Shown here: piece by piece, positions 20,869 through 31,028 of the stretch
Position numbering within the stretch: the stretch's first letter is position 1
Layout of the letters: each line of letters begins with the position of its first letter
DNA from: Vibrio azureus
GTDB taxonomy: Bacteria > Pseudomonadota > Gammaproteobacteria > Enterobacterales > Vibrionaceae
DNA length: 64,000 nt
Assembly (NCBI RefSeq): GCF_002849855.1
Contig: NZ_CP018616.1
Coordinates: 1,178,001 to 1,242,000 of the forward strand
Reading direction: 5' to 3'
Translations under genes and position numbers: made by a program
The notes under the pieces: model-generated
What the model was told of the DNA's origin: nothing
Databases searched by the model: none
Seen by the model: only the letters and a program-made list of their open reading frames with translations

Positions 20869-22557
20869 TTAAAACGCAGTACGCTTGTAACGACGGTATA
20901 CTGGCTGCCAGAATGCTTGTTCAATAGCATCGTTAAGTGCCTCATCAGTGATCTCCAACGCAACACCTTGCTCCATCGCTTTCTTCGCTACCGCAAAAGC
21001 AATCTTTTTGGAGACCAGATGGATCTCTTCTAATGGTGGTAATAAGGCACCGTTACCGTGGATCGCAAGAGGAGAGCAGCTAGCGAGCGCACGGCTTGAT
21101 TCCATCAACATTTCATCAGTAACACGTTTAGCGTTCACTGCTAATACACCTAAACCGATACCAGGGAAGATGTAACTGTTGTTACACTGAGCAATTGGGA
21201 AAGTATTGCCTTCATGTACAACGGGTTCAAATGGGCTACCTGTTGCTACAAGTGCTTCACCATTGGTCCAACGAATAATGTCATTTGGCGTTGCTTCTAC
21301 ACGGCTAGTTGGGTTCGATAATGGGAACACAATCGGACGTTTACAGTGTTTGTGCATCTCTTCGATCACTTCTTGGCTGAATAGACCTGGTGCGCCAGAA
21401 ACGCCAATAAGAATGGTCGGCTTCGCATTACGCATCACGTCTACCAGTGAAAAGCCGTTACCTTCGCTTTGCCAAGATTTCGTGTTGCTTGCTGTTTGGA
21501 CTAGGCGCTGTTGGAAGTCAAGCAGGTTTGGCATGCCTTCTTGCAATAGGCCCCAGCGATCAACCATGTAAACTTGTGAGCGTGCTTTTTTATCGGAAAT
21601 ACCTTCTGACACCATTTGAGCAATGATTGCTTCTGCAATACCACAGCCTGCTGAGCCGGCACCCAAGAAGGTGATACGCTGATCAGAAAGCTTAGAACCT
21701 GCTGCTTTACATGCCGCAAGTAGTGAGCCTACCGTTACCGCTGCAGTCCCTTGAATATCATCGTTAAAGCAGCAAATACGATCTTTGTAGCGCTCTAGCA
21801 GTGGCATTGCGTTTTTCTGAGCAAAATCTTCAAATTGAACCAGAGCATCAGGCCAGCGGCGTTGAACTGCTTGGATAAATTCTTCGACAAAGGCATCGTA
21901 TTCTGCGCCTGTGATACGTGGGTGACGCCATCCCATGTACATTGGGTCAGCGAGACGCTGAGGGTTGTTCGTACCAACATCTAGCACGATAGGCAGAGTG
22001 TAAGCTGGGCTAATACCACCACATGCTGTGTACAATGAAAGCTTACCAATCGGAATCCCCATACCACCGATACCTTGGTCGCCGAGACCTAGAATGCGTT
22101 CACCATCGGTAACGACGATAACTTTAACGTTTTGGTTTGTGGCATTGTTCAGGAGGTCATCAATGCGATCACGGTTTGGGTAAGAAATAAACAACCCACG
22201 ACCACGACGATAAATGTTCGAGAAGTTTTCACAGGCAGCACCAACGGTTGGCGTGTAGATGATAGGCATCATTTCTGTGACGTGATTCTGGACTAAGCGG
22301 TAATAAAGCGTTTCATTGGTATCTTGGATATTACGCAAATAGATGTGCTTATCCATATCACTTTCGAAGCTTTTGTATTGTTGATAAGCACGCTCGACTT
22401 GTTCTTGAATTGTTTCGGTACTCTCAGGGAGTAGACCTTCTAAGTTAAAAGAACTACGTTCCTCAGCAGAAAACGCACTGCCTTTGTTCAAGAGTGGGGT
22501 AGACAGAAGGGCTGGGCCCGAATAAGGAATATAAAGTGGGCGCTTATCGTTGTTCAT
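20869..22557 (-). CDS. maeA: NAD-dependent malic enzyme
   Basis: A 562-residue cytosolic enzyme that oxidatively decarboxylates malate to pyruvate, using NAD. Visible blocks are [16 protein letters not shown], the malate-site [19 protein letters not shown], the metal-site [16 protein letters not shown] and the Rossmann motif [15 protein letters not shown]. The later block [17 protein letters not shown] also fits. Length equals the E. coli SfcA/MaeA type and all catalytic blocks are intact. Transcription ends at the hairpin just downstream. The 366-base gap upstream holds its promoter and a repeat. Confidence 0.95.
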   Translation of the reverse strand: MNNDKRPLYIPYSGPALLSTPLLNKGSAFSAEERSSFNLEGLLPESTETIQEQVERAYQQYKSFESDMDKHIYLRNIQDTNETLYYRLVQNHVTEMMPIIYTPTVGAACENFSNIYRRGRGLFISYPNRDRIDDLLNNATNQNVKVIVVTDGERILGLGDQGIGGMGIPIGKLSLYTACGGISPAYTLPIVLDVGTNNPQRLADPMYMGWRHPRITGAEYDAFVEEFIQAVQRRWPDALVQFEDFAQKNAMPLLERYKDRICCFNDDIQGTAAVTVGSLLAACKAAGSKLSDQRITFLGAGSAGCGIAEAIIAQMVSEGISDKKARSQVYMVDRWGLLQEGMPNLLDFQQRLVQTASNTKSWQSEGNGFSLVDVMRNAKPTILIGVSGAPGLFSQEVIEEMHKHCKRPIVFPLSNPTSRVEATPNDIIRWTNGEALVATGSPFEPVVHEGNTFPIAQCNNSYIFPGIGLGVLAVNAKRVTDEMLMESSRALASCSPLAIHGNGALLPPLEEIHLVSKKIAFAVAKKAMEQGVALEITDEALNDAIEQAFWQPVYRRYKRTAF

Positions 22558-22923
22558 CGTGTGCCTTATGTGTAGGGTTTGAAAAATAATTACAAAATTC
22601 TAACGGGTTCACTCTTTATTTGTAAACCATCGTTGATGTACATCGTCCAAAAGTCACAAAAAAACATCAATAGTGATTAAAATATCATCAATGAGAGCTG
22701 TGCTAACGAACAATCATCAAGGTTACCTCATGGACGCTCGTCTTTTAAATCGATTTAATTTATATCCAAGCATCTTGAGGTCACTTGGGTATATTCCTAT
22801 TTTAAGCAATGAATGGAGGGCAATTAGGATCTTGAGATGGCTTGAGTATATAATCTTTGGTGATTTACAATCAGATGCAATTTAGAATCAGACAGTTATA
22901 GAAAGATAGAGAAAGTTATTAAC
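22558..22923. other. Intergenic region between malic enzyme and helicase genes
   Basis: 366 bases between divergent genes. It holds a dispersed-repeat copy and a further half-end (CTTGAGTATAT near 22843-22853). A 70-codon open frame across it includes the repeat and has no ribosome site, so I do not call a gene. Confidence 0.6.
22761..22793. repeat. Short dispersed palindrome
   Basis: TATATCCAAGCATC / TTGAGGTCACTTGGGTATA, a 33-base compact copy with the standard ends in inverted orientation. Confidence 0.75.
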
Positions 22924-25278
22924 GTGCCTCAGTTACCTATCGATGGCTTACAAGCCAAATTTGACCAATTTATTCAGCAAGATCACCTTGTCGTGCAGGC
23001 GGAAACTGGCTCAGGGAAATCAACCAGATTACCATTATGGGCGGCGCAGCATGGACGAGTCTTGGTTATCGAGCCACGCAGAATCGCCTGCACTTCCTTG
23101 ACGGAATACCTTGCTGAACAATCACAACAGGCCTTAGGACAAGAGATTGGTTATGCAATAAAACTGAAGGCACACTTTGATGACAACACTCGGATTGTAT
23201 TTGTGACTCCGGGCGTCGCTTTGCGTTGGTTTGCAGAAGATAAACTGGCGAAATTCGACATTGTGATGGTCGATGAATTTCATGAGCGACGCTGGGATAT
23301 TGACTTATTGACCGCTATTTTGAAACAGGAAAAGCGTCATCGTCTTGTTGTCACCTCTGCCACGTTAGAGGCAAAGCGGTTGGCCCATTATCTAGGCGCT
23401 AAGCAATTACACTCTGAAGGTCGATGCTTTCCCGTTGACGTATTCCACCATGCTGCAGACAGTGCACATCTTCCTAAGAAAAAGAACATCGAAGCTGAAG
23501 TTGTACAAACTGTACGACAAGCCATTCAAGATAAGCAAGGTGATATTTTGGTTTTTTTGCCAGGCCGCAAAGAAATCACCCAATGCGCCCAAATGTTACA
23601 AAACCTAGATGGCATCATGGCAGTTCAACTGCATGCTTCTGTCGGAGATGAAGAGCGACAACGTGCGTTAAGTATTCAAAAACTACGCAAAGTGGTGCTT
23701 GCAACTAATGTGGCAGAAACGTCGCTCACCATCCCTAATATCCGAGTGGTCATTGACAGTGGTTTAGAGAGAAGAAACATACAGCGCAATGGCCGTACGA
23801 CTCTGACGTTAAGTCATATTTCTAAAGCCAGTGCAGCTCAGCGCACAGGCCGGGCAGGGAGAATGAGTGAAGGGGTTTGTATTCGATTGTTTGGTGAACA
23901 CGCTCCATTAGAATTGGTGACTCCCCCTGAACTGCACAGAGAAGAGTTGGTCGAGCCGATGCTTGCCGCTGCCTGTAGTGGTTATCACTTGTCTGATTTG
24001 TCTTTTCTTGATCCTTTGCCGGAAAAAACCTTACAAGCCGCTTTAAAAACATTGCAAGCCATGGAAGCTTTAGATGTAAGCTGCCAAGTAACGGAACATG
24101 GCAAAAAGTTGTATCCGCTGCCGATTGATACCTTATTTGCTGATTTGGTCACCCGCATACAATCAAAGGCTGAAAAAGAAGCAATGATCGATCTGGCCGC
24201 TGCGCTTTCCATTCCTGCACAGCTCTATCAACTGCAAAGTAGGGATGTAATGGAGGTTTTGGCTCAAGAAGAACCATTGGGGTGTGATGCGAGCTTGGTG
24301 ATCCGTTTAGTACGAGGGGAAAAGCTGACAGGGGTTAACGTTGACCTCGGTGTACTTGATGAAGTTCAGCACTTAGCTCGGCAAATGCGTGCGGTATTTG
24401 AACTGCCAGAATTAGAAGTGGCTTCACGTTACCGGCGCGATGACTTTGTGCGAGTCATTGCGAAACTGCATCCTGAATTGTTATTTGTGCGCCGAGAGCG
24501 GCGAAGAGATGCGCTCGGTAACGGTGCAGTAGAAATGATGATTGGTCGAAATAGTCGATTTACTGAACATAGCGAAGCAGCATTAATTCTTAATAGCCAT
24601 AGTGTGCCCGGTAGAGGAGTAAAGCAAAACCTCAATTTAGCATCTGTGATGATGCCAGTGCCGCTTAGTTTAGTGCATGAGTTAGAATTAGGAGAGTGGC
24701 AACAAGGAGAAACCACACTTGAGGAAGGGCAGCCAAAAGCGTGTATGAACTTAATTTATGCAGGTCGAGTGGTTTATTGTCAGCAAGTTGAGTTACAGGG
24801 TCACGTTGCTATAAGGTCGATTGTCGATAGCATCGCAGTCGGTGATTTAATCCCTGGTTTTGCCAAACTGAGGCGTCAACAAATACAGCATTGGCAAATT
24901 TATAATGCCTTGGGTTTGAACGCTGAGTCAGTTGATAAAACAGCACTTTCTGCCTTATCTTTTGAGACTTGGCTGGAGGAACAGTTGAACATTCTGGGCG
25001 TAAACTGTGTTGAAGATATCGAGCTATTTGAGGCAGAAGATCTGCTATTCGATGGTATTCCTGAATGGGAATATGAGGAGTTTGCTCAACGTTACCCGCT
25101 TAAGCTGACACTCGCGGAACTTAAATTGGATGTGGAATATTTTGTGGCCCGTAAGCTGGTGCATGTTGTTTATCGTGAAGGGAATAGAAAAGGAGACCCT
25201 AAACGTTGGGAGTTGCCACGCTGGGCAGGGTGGAAAGTTCAATACCGTAAAGCCAGTCGAGTTGTTGATATAAAATGA
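22924..25278 (+). CDS. HrpB-like DExH ATP-dependent helicase
   Basis: A 784-residue superfamily 2 helicase. Walker A is AETGSGKST (26-34), motif II is DEFHER (117-122), motif III is SAT (about 145-147), and motif VI is AQRTGRAGR (about 303). DEFHER is the box of the HrpB group. An HrpB-type helicase-associated region and a C-terminal domain with PVPLSLVHELELGEWQ follow. Length is slightly below the usual 800-825. The start is GTG 22924, with a GAGAAAG sequence about 10 bases upstream. RNA or DNA substrate is not known with certainty for this family. The stop codon abuts a repeat copy. Confidence 0.85.
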   Translation: MPQLPIDGLQAKFDQFIQQDHLVVQAETGSGKSTRLPLWAAQHGRVLVIEPRRIACTSLTEYLAEQSQQALGQEIGYAIKLKAHFDDNTRIVFVTPGVALRWFAEDKLAKFDIVMVDEFHERRWDIDLLTAILKQEKRHRLVVTSATLEAKRLAHYLGAKQLHSEGRCFPVDVFHHAADSAHLPKKKNIEAEVVQTVRQAIQDKQGDILVFLPGRKEITQCAQMLQNLDGIMAVQLHASVGDEERQRALSIQKLRKVVLATNVAETSLTIPNIRVVIDSGLERRNIQRNGRTTLTLSHISKASAAQRTGRAGRMSEGVCIRLFGEHAPLELVTPPELHREELVEPMLAAACSGYHLSDLSFLDPLPEKTLQAALKTLQAMEALDVSCQVTEHGKKLYPLPIDTLFADLVTRIQSKAEKEAMIDLAAALSIPAQLYQLQSRDVMEVLAQEEPLGCDASLVIRLVRGEKLTGVNVDLGVLDEVQHLARQMRAVFELPELEVASRYRRDDFVRVIAKLHPELLFVRRERRRDALGNGAVEMMIGRNSRFTEHSEAALILNSHSVPGRGVKQNLNLASVMMPVPLSLVHELELGEWQQGETTLEEGQPKACMNLIYAGRVVYCQQVELQGHVAIRSIVDSIAVGDLIPGFAKLRRQQIQHWQIYNALGLNAESVDKTALSALSFETWLEEQLNILGVNCVEDIELFEAEDLLFDGIPEWEYEEFAQRYPLKLTLAELKLDVEYFVARKLVHVVYREGNRKGDPKRWELPRWAGWKVQYRKASRVVDIK

Positions 25279-25336
25279 TATACCCAAGCATCTTGAGGTC
25301 ACTTGGGTATATATTAGCTTGAAGTCACTTGGGTAT
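25279..25336. repeat. Dispersed repeat with duplicated right end
   Basis: TATACCCAAGCATCTTGAGG, then TCACTTGGGTATA, followed at once by a second right end, GAAGTCACTTGGGTATA. It starts directly after the helicase stop codon and probably works as a transcript-end hairpin. Confidence 0.8.
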
Positions 25337-25528
25337 AAGAGAATGTAATCTATTTGTAACAATCTCACCTCTGATATTTCCTTTCGGTGTAAAGTCATCC
25401 GTTTAAAGAATGAAGTGTCATATTCTATTGTGCGGTAAAAAGGCAATGAGATATATTCTCTTTCAGGATCTTTAAGGCAGTTGAACGTATCAACATCAAT
25501 TAAAGTCATTGGAATCGTGAGGAAGCGT

Positions 25529-25909
25529 ATGGAGCAACAAGGAAAGAGCTGCGTTGAATTTGACTACACCACTTTTTTGGGGGCAACCGCAAGTAAAAGG
25601 TGGACGTTTTTAGAGGCGGTGTCAACTATTGCCCCAATCTTCAGCTTGATATGGAAGCAGAATATTGACGATCTGAGTTCAGCAGAAGATAAGCTATGGA
25701 ATAGAGCATTAAAAGCGTTGTCATCACGTCGAAGTGATGAATCTAATCTCGTCAACCTCGTTGGTCTTGCTCAAGAGCAAAATGTACATCAACTGAGTAT
25801 TCTTATGCCGTATCCGTTAGACCAAGAACAAATAGAATATATTGAAAGTCGAACTCAACACAGTCTAAAGATAGTAGATTCAGAGACCATTTTTATTAAC
25901 ATCACCTAG
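25529..25909 (+). CDS. Hypothetical protein, 126 residues
   Basis: A small soluble protein beginning MEQQGKSCVEFDY and ending in ESRTQHSLKIVDSETIFINIT. No family recognised. A ribosome site GAGGAAG at about 25517-25523 fixes the start at ATG 25529, rather than the upstream TTG at 25481. The central part is helical with RALKALSSRRSDESN. Repeat copies flank it on both sides (25279-25336 and 25922-25974), so it sits as a single-gene unit between dispersed palindromes. Function unknown. Confidence 0.6.
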   Translation: MEQQGKSCVEFDYTTFLGATASKRWTFLEAVSTIAPIFSLIWKQNIDDLSSAEDKLWNRALKALSSRRSDESNLVNLVGLAQEQNVHQLSILMPYPLDQEQIEYIESRTQHSLKIVDSETIFINIT

Positions 25910-25921
25910 TTAGTTTCCTTA

Positions 25922-25974
25922 TATACCCAAGTGGCCTCGAGATGCTTGATTCAGAGCGAGGTCACTTGGGTATA
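25922..25974. repeat. Short dispersed palindrome, canonical copy
   Basis: TATACCCAAGTGGCCTCGAG, then ATGCTTGATTCAGAGCGAGG, then TCACTTGGGTATA. Ends are inverted repeats of 11 bases. It starts 12 bases after the preceding stop codon. Confidence 0.85.
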
Positions 25975-26140
25975 AAATTACCGTTCGGATAATAGGGAAT
26001 TTTATTTTCTTCTCATAATTACATTCAAATTGAAATTCAAAAAAAGATATTTTTAAATTTCATTTAATTATATTTTTTATCCAAAATGGCACTTATTAAT
26101 TCTACAGATAGTAACTAAACTTATCACACTAATATTAACA

Positions 26141-26189
26141 CCCGAGAAATTCGCAGGTGCGGTTATCAACCGAACGCTGTGGGTTTTTT
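26141..26189 (+). ncRNA. Terminator-like structured element upstream of the protease gene
   Basis: CGCAG (26152-26156) pairs with CTGTG (26177-26181). Inside, CGGTT-ATC-AACCG forms a perfect hairpin, and six T residues follow (26184-26189). It lies 142-190 bases before the M36 start, on the same strand. It could end a small RNA made in the AT-rich interval from 25975, or act as a leader attenuator. No known riboswitch class was recognised. A half repeat end (CACTTGGGTACA) lies at about 26295-26306. Confidence 0.35.
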
Positions 26190-26330
26190 GACTATTGTGA
26201 TGAGTATCAATGCCGCAAAAGTATTGCCTCTCCAAGCTTAATTAAGTGAAAAAGTCATTAACCCAAATTTCTACTTGAATGAAGCATCGATGGATCACTT
26301 GGGTACAAATCTGACAGAACGGAGTTCATT

Positions 26331-29300
26331 ATGAAACAATATTTGTCCAGATTTAGTGTGATAGTGTTAAGTTTGTTCTTATTCGCTTGTGGTGGAGGTT
26401 CTTCTGATAGCCCATCTCAAACGAGTGCTCAACAAACAAAAATCACTTCAGAGCTCAATGCCTACGCGATGAGTGATTCATTATCAGCACAATCATCAGG
26501 TGAACCAATATTACTGGAAGGGGAGCTTAAGGCAACCAATACAGAAACTGGCGAGGCGATCACCCAGGTTTGGAAAGCCTATCTTGACCTTGCTGATTTC
26601 TCTTTAGACTCACAGACTACGGTTGGTTTACAGCCTGGTAGCTACGTTATCGAGCTGTTGCTCGAAGACAACGAAAACCAATACTACGGGGTGAAAAACC
26701 AGCAAGTTGACGATGGTGAAGTGGTGATCGATATGGTCTTGGCGCCTTTACTTGGGCAATTCACCTCTGACATATCAAGCAAAGAGCGATCAGCAGAAAT
26801 TTCGCTGTTGTTCGAAGATAATCAGATTTCCTTGACCGATCTTGAAACACCATACCTCGGTGTGACGTTAGATAATGGCAGTGAACTGCGGTTTCTGATT
26901 AATAAATCGGTCATCGAAAAAGCACCGACATTAAACATTCTTTTTGGTGAATATGAATTAGATTTGAATATTTACGATGACGATAAACTTGTTGGTCGTC
27001 TCGCTTTGCCGGACCAGAAATTAGTTGTGGATGAAACGTTTACCGCAGCCAAGTATGTTTTGGTACCTATGGCTGGTATTACGGTATTAGACTTAGGCAC
27101 GGATGATGAAAATGCAGAGTTAGTGCTTAAACTGCCCAACGTGATAGTCAAAAATCATGATGGTTTTATGGCGCAGCTACTGATTAGAATGGATGAAAGC
27201 GTTATTATTTTAGATGAGATGGTGACGTTTGTTCCATCAAGTGATGACCCAGATTCAATGGAGTCTATTGTTACTTGGCCTGTGCCATTTGGTGATGTCA
27301 GAAATGGACAATTTTCAATGACATTAAAACTGTTTGAGGAATCGAGTTCTGCTCTTGCGTTTGCTTCTTGCCAATCAGACAGTTTTTCTCTACAAAACCA
27401 AAGTAAAACCATTGCCTGTCAATTGAATTTTAATCCACTTCAGGGTGAGCTGATCAGTTCTTTGAGTTCCGCGGTCATCATTAATGTTTATGATATTAAT
27501 GGTAACCCTGTAAAAGATGCCAATGTTTACTTAGATGATGAAACGACAGTTGCGGGCGTGACAGGGCAAGATGTGCACACCAGTGATGGTGCTTTAGTAC
27601 TTAATGTTGCGCCTGGAGAGCGCGTTTTTCGAGTTGAAGCTCTTGGCTTTGGGGCAACAGAAACCGTGACGCTTGATCCGCTGTCAATCACCAACATTGA
27701 TATGAACTTGTATCGCCGCACCAATAGCGATCCAACGGTTGACGTTAACAATTATGATATTCGCCGTCCATTAGAAGTAGGTGAAATATTAGAACCTACC
27801 TCGGATCAATTGTCATTGGAAAGCGCGCTTCGCTTAAAACTGCCACAAATCAAGGTTAAATATGACAAGCGTTATGGTACAACTCGAGTACTCTATAACA
27901 AAACGGGTTATTTGACTGAGGCGAATCCAACCCAAACGAACAGTGATACTGTTAATGACTTCCTGTCGGATAACAAAGGTCTGTTAGGTCTCTCTACGCT
28001 GGACATTCAAAATGTCGTACAACAAATGAATACCACGGAAACCTCGGGAACGGAGCGACATTATTTGAACCAAAAACATCATGGTTTGGATGTCGTTAAT
28101 GCCATTTTACAAGTGAATGTTAACCGCGATGGACGAGTGATCAGTGTCAATAATACCTTTACTCCTTACATCAACTCGGTGGTCCCAAGTAAGGAAGCCC
28201 CTGTAGTATCTGCACAACAAGCGATCATCAATGGCTCTAGAGCGCTAGGGGTGAGTGTGGCTTATTTACCAAAAGTGGAAAGCCAAGACAGCCTTGCTGA
28301 TGATATGAGCACAATACTGTCTTCTCCCAGCGCTTCTATCAGCCCGATTAAAGCGAAGCTGGTTTACTATCCTGTTAAAGCCAGTGATGTTCGTCTCGCT
28401 TGGAACTACTTATTGGTGATGAGAGGCCATAAGCATGTTTATGACGTGCTCGTTGATGCGAAAACTGGTGAGGTATTAGCTTATTTTGACCAAGTCGATT
28501 ACGACAGTTATGAGGTGTTCCCATACCCTGTAGAGTCCCCTTCTCATGCGACACCTGTTGATACTCGTCAAATCGTTGTTAACCCTGCCGCGAGCCCAGG
28601 TTCTCCATGGGGCTGGCATGATACAAATGCAACCATGGGAGCGGAATATACCATCATGCGTGGTAATAACGTTCATGCTTATGATGATTCCAATAACTCC
28701 GGCTCACCGTCATCGGTAGAACCTGATTGTGGTGCGGGACTGGCGTGTATTTTCCCACTGGATTTGACCCTACCACCTGAAGATAACATGTATTCTGCAA
28801 TCGCAAACTTGTTCTACTGGAACAACATTATCCACGACATTACCTACCTGTATGGTTTTGACCAAGCTTCAGGTAATTTCCAGGTCAACCAGTATGGTGC
28901 TGGTGGCGTGGGTGGTGATGATGTTCGAGCAGAAGCCCAAGATGGCGGTGGCATGAACAACGCTAACTTCTGGACACCGGCCGACGGTACCAGACCAAGA
29001 ATGCAAATGTACAACTGGTCTCTTACTACGCCACATCGTGATGGGGACTTCGATGCGGGTATTATTGTGCACGAATACGCACATGGTATATCGAATCGAC
29101 TAGTCGGTGGCCCAAGCAATGTTAACTGTTTGAGTAATACACAGCGACCATCAGAAGGTATCAGTGACCTTTACGGTTTGATGATGACACAACCTGCTGG
29201 TGGTGCTGGCACCGACCCTCGTGGTATCGGTACCTATGCGCTTGGACAACCTATTACGGGCGCAGGCATCAGACCGCAGCAATACAGTACCGATCCAGCC

Positions 29301-30683
29301 GTCAATACCTACACCTATGAAACCATTAGTTCAGGTATGTCAGTACCACACGGAGTCGGTTCAGTTTGGGCTCAAGCTGCTTGGGAAGTCTATTGGGCTT
29401 TGGTTGATCAACATGGATTTGATGTCGATCTATACAACCACACTGCAGGGAAAGGTAATCATCGCGCGATGTTGTACTTTACGGAAGGTTTGAAGAATAC
29501 CGTGTGCTCACCAAGCTTTACTGAAACCCGTGACGGTATCATTCAAGCTGCGATTGATAACTACTCTGGTGAAGATGTGTGTTTAATTTGGCAAGCTTTC
29601 GCTGATTTCGGTCTAGGTTCAGATGCCGTGTCTCCAAGCAGCAGTTCACTGAGTGTCACTAATGGTTTCTCAGTGCCAGATGCGTGTGATGATACCGACG
29701 TTTGGGTAGAAGATACACATTATGACTACACGGGACCGAATCCTGACCTTGGTAATGAGCCAGATGCGAACATGGTCGGCAAGAGCATGTGGCGCAGTAA
29801 AGCGATCTGGAATAGAACATCCGTGTCGAATCCGGGTAGCCATCAAAACCCAGAGTTTGGACAACAAAACGAGATCTACGTGAATGTTCAAAACCGAGGG
29901 GCGGCGACGGCATACAATACCACTGTCGAAGTTTACTGGGCGAATGCATCGACTGGTCTATCATGGCCAGGTGATTGGAACCTATTAGGAACAGACACGA
30001 TCGGGTCATTAGCGGCAGGAAGTAATACGAATGCCAACGTGGTTTGGACACCTCCGGGTACAGGACATTACTGTTTTATTGCACGTATTGTTAACCCACA
30101 AGATCCATTGACCTTCAGCGAAACCAGCGATGTTAATTATAATACGAGACAGAATAACAATATTGCTTGGCGCAACATGAATATTGTTGATTTATTGAGT
30201 AATTTAACTCAGCTCACCAGCTTTAATGCAGGTCTCACGTTGAAATCAAGCCGTACGTTGACCCTGCAGATTGGGACACAAGAACAAATCCGCTTTATTC
30301 GTGATGGTGGTGCCGTTCGTATCAATCTTGCTGAAGCAACCGGAGATGACAACTGGATTGAAATCACCAAGATGCCTTTCCACCTTGGTGATATTAAGAT
30401 CCCAGACAATCGCCGGTCGATACCACTGCAAATTATGTTCGAGGCTGGACCAATGCCAATTACTCACGATGAGGTTGGACAGTACCATATTGATATCATC
30501 CAACTTGAGCATGATGACAATGGACAGCTTGTTGAGGTCGGTGGTGTTGCGTATGAATTGCAAACACGAACTTATCTGACCGATACCGATAGAGATGGTG
30601 AACCTGATGTTGAGGATAGTGATGACGATAATGACACCATTCCTGACTACAAGGACCCATATCCTTTGGACAAAACTAAATAA
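26331..30683 (+). CDS. M36-family (fungalysin-like) metalloprotease lipoprotein
   Basis: A 1450-residue exported protease. The lipobox FLFACGGG (about 16-23) predicts membrane attachment. An N-terminal beta-rich region comes first, then a carboxypeptidase-regulatory-like domain (NPVKDANVYLDDE, about 390-460). A propeptide region covers about 470-740 (KTGYLTEANPTQ, HYLNQKHHGLDVVNAI). The catalytic domain holds HEYAH (H914, E915, H918) and EGISD (E942), the M36 zinc ligands. A CARDB-like domain follows (NEIYVNVQNRGAATAYNTTV). The tail DTDRDGEPDVEDSDDD resembles calcium-binding thrombospondin type 3 repeats. It is much longer than simple M36 enzymes. Start ATG follows GAACGGAG. A secreted degradative role is expected. 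Confidence 0.9.
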   Translation: MKQYLSRFSVIVLSLFLFACGGGSSDSPSQTSAQQTKITSELNAYAMSDSLSAQSSGEPILLEGELKATNTETGEAITQVWKAYLDLADFSLDSQTTVGLQPGSYVIELLLEDNENQYYGVKNQQVDDGEVVIDMVLAPLLGQFTSDISSKERSAEISLLFEDNQISLTDLETPYLGVTLDNGSELRFLINKSVIEKAPTLNILFGEYELDLNIYDDDKLVGRLALPDQKLVVDETFTAAKYVLVPMAGITVLDLGTDDENAELVLKLPNVIVKNHDGFMAQLLIRMDESVIILDEMVTFVPSSDDPDSMESIVTWPVPFGDVRNGQFSMTLKLFEESSSALAFASCQSDSFSLQNQSKTIACQLNFNPLQGELISSLSSAVIINVYDINGNPVKDANVYLDDETTVAGVTGQDVHTSDGALVLNVAPGERVFRVEALGFGATETVTLDPLSITNIDMNLYRRTNSDPTVDVNNYDIRRPLEVGEILEPTSDQLSLESALRLKLPQIKVKYDKRYGTTRVLYNKTGYLTEANPTQTNSDTVNDFLSDNKGLLGLSTLDIQNVVQQMNTTETSGTERHYLNQKHHGLDVVNAILQVNVNRDGRVISVNNTFTPYINSVVPSKEAPVVSAQQAIINGSRALGVSVAYLPKVESQDSLADDMSTILSSPSASISPIKAKLVYYPVKASDVRLAWNYLLVMRGHKHVYDVLVDAKTGEVLAYFDQVDYDSYEVFPYPVESPSHATPVDTRQIVVNPAASPGSPWGWHDTNATMGAEYTIMRGNNVHAYDDSNNSGSPSSVEPDCGAGLACIFPLDLTLPPEDNMYSAIANLFYWNNIIHDITYLYGFDQASGNFQVNQYGAGGVGGDDVRAEAQDGGGMNNANFWTPADGTRPRMQMYNWSLTTPHRDGDFDAGIIVHEYAHGISNRLVGGPSNVNCLSNTQRPSEGISDLYGLMMTQPAGGAGTDPRGIGTYALGQPITGAGIRPQQYSTDPAVNTYTYETISSGMSVPHGVGSVWAQAAWEVYWALVDQHGFDVDLYNHTAGKGNHRAMLYFTEGLKNTVCSPSFTETRDGIIQAAIDNYSGEDVCLIWQAFADFGLGSDAVSPSSSSLSVTNGFSVPDACDDTDVWVEDTHYDYTGPNPDLGNEPDANMVGKSMWRSKAIWNRTSVSNPGSHQNPEFGQQNEIYVNVQNRGAATAYNTTVEVYWANASTGLSWPGDWNLLGTDTIGSLAAGSNTNANVVWTPPGTGHYCFIARIVNPQDPLTFSETSDVNYNTRQNNNIAWRNMNIVDLLSNLTQLTSFNAGLTLKSSRTLTLQIGTQEQIRFIRDGGAVRINLAEATGDDNWIEITKMPFHLGDIKIPDNRRSIPLQIMFEAGPMPITHDEVGQYHIDIIQLEHDDNGQLVEVGGVAYELQTRTYLTDTDRDGEPDVEDSDDDNDTIPDYKDPYPLDKTK

Positions 30684-30712
30684 TCTCTAAATCAATATCA
30701 AGAAAATAAAGC

Positions 30713-30745
30713 AAAGCCCTATTTACTATAATAGGGCTTTATTTT
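30713..30745 (+). terminator. Rho-independent terminator of the M36 protease gene
   Basis: AAAGCCCTATT / AATAGGGCTTT, an 11-bp perfect stem with a 6-base loop, followed by ATTTT. It lies 30 bases after the stop. Confidence 0.9.
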
Positions 30746-30817
30746 AACTATTAAGTATTTACACTGCGATAACAGATTTTGTACTCTCTGTGTGAACTTA
30801 CATAGAGGACATATATT

Positions 30818-30910
30818 ATGTTTAAATGGACATTAATCTTTTCTTTACTGACTCTAGCTAATTACGCATCAGCATCGCTTGATCCACTAGGTGGCGGTAA
30901 TATCCTGTAA
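30818..30910 (+). CDS. Secreted micro-peptide precursor (30 residues)
   Basis: ATG 30818 is preceded by AGAGGA at good spacing. The product begins MFKWTLIFSLLTLANYASA, a complete signal peptide with an A-S-A cleavage site, and leaves a mature peptide of only 11 residues, SLDPLGGGNIL. A hairpin follows at 30962, and a terminator precedes it, so it is an isolated transcription unit. No homologue is known to me. It could be a peptide signal or a small envelope factor; it may also be a decayed remnant. Confidence 0.5.
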   Translation: MFKWTLIFSLLTLANYASASLDPLGGGNIL

Positions 30911-30961
30911 TCTATCATTGATTAATATCGCTGATAAAACACTTAGAATTTGATTTTTCTC

Positions 30962-30992
30962 ATACCCAAGTCATCAATGATGTCTTGGGTAT
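30962..30992 (+). terminator. Hairpin after the micro-peptide gene
   Basis: ATACCCAAG / CTTGGGTAT with inner CATC / GATG pairs and an AAT loop, then ATTTATTTAT. The arms resemble the dispersed-repeat ends. Probable terminator for the small gene. Confidence 0.6.
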
Positions 30993-31028
30993 TTATTTAT
31001 CAAGTAAGTCGTCTTTAAGGTTAAAGTA

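Noticed and set aside
22673..22885. 70-codon open frame between malic enzyme and helicase
   Set aside because: It spans a dispersed repeat copy and has no ribosome site; the frame is open by chance.
26141..26189. Cyclic di-GMP riboswitch before the protease
   Set aside because: The conserved core bases of the GEMM class are not present; only a terminator-like fold is supported.
30209..30579. Several overlapping open frames on both strands within the protease gene
   Set aside because: They are shadows of the M36 coding sequence without ribosome sites or protein-like features.
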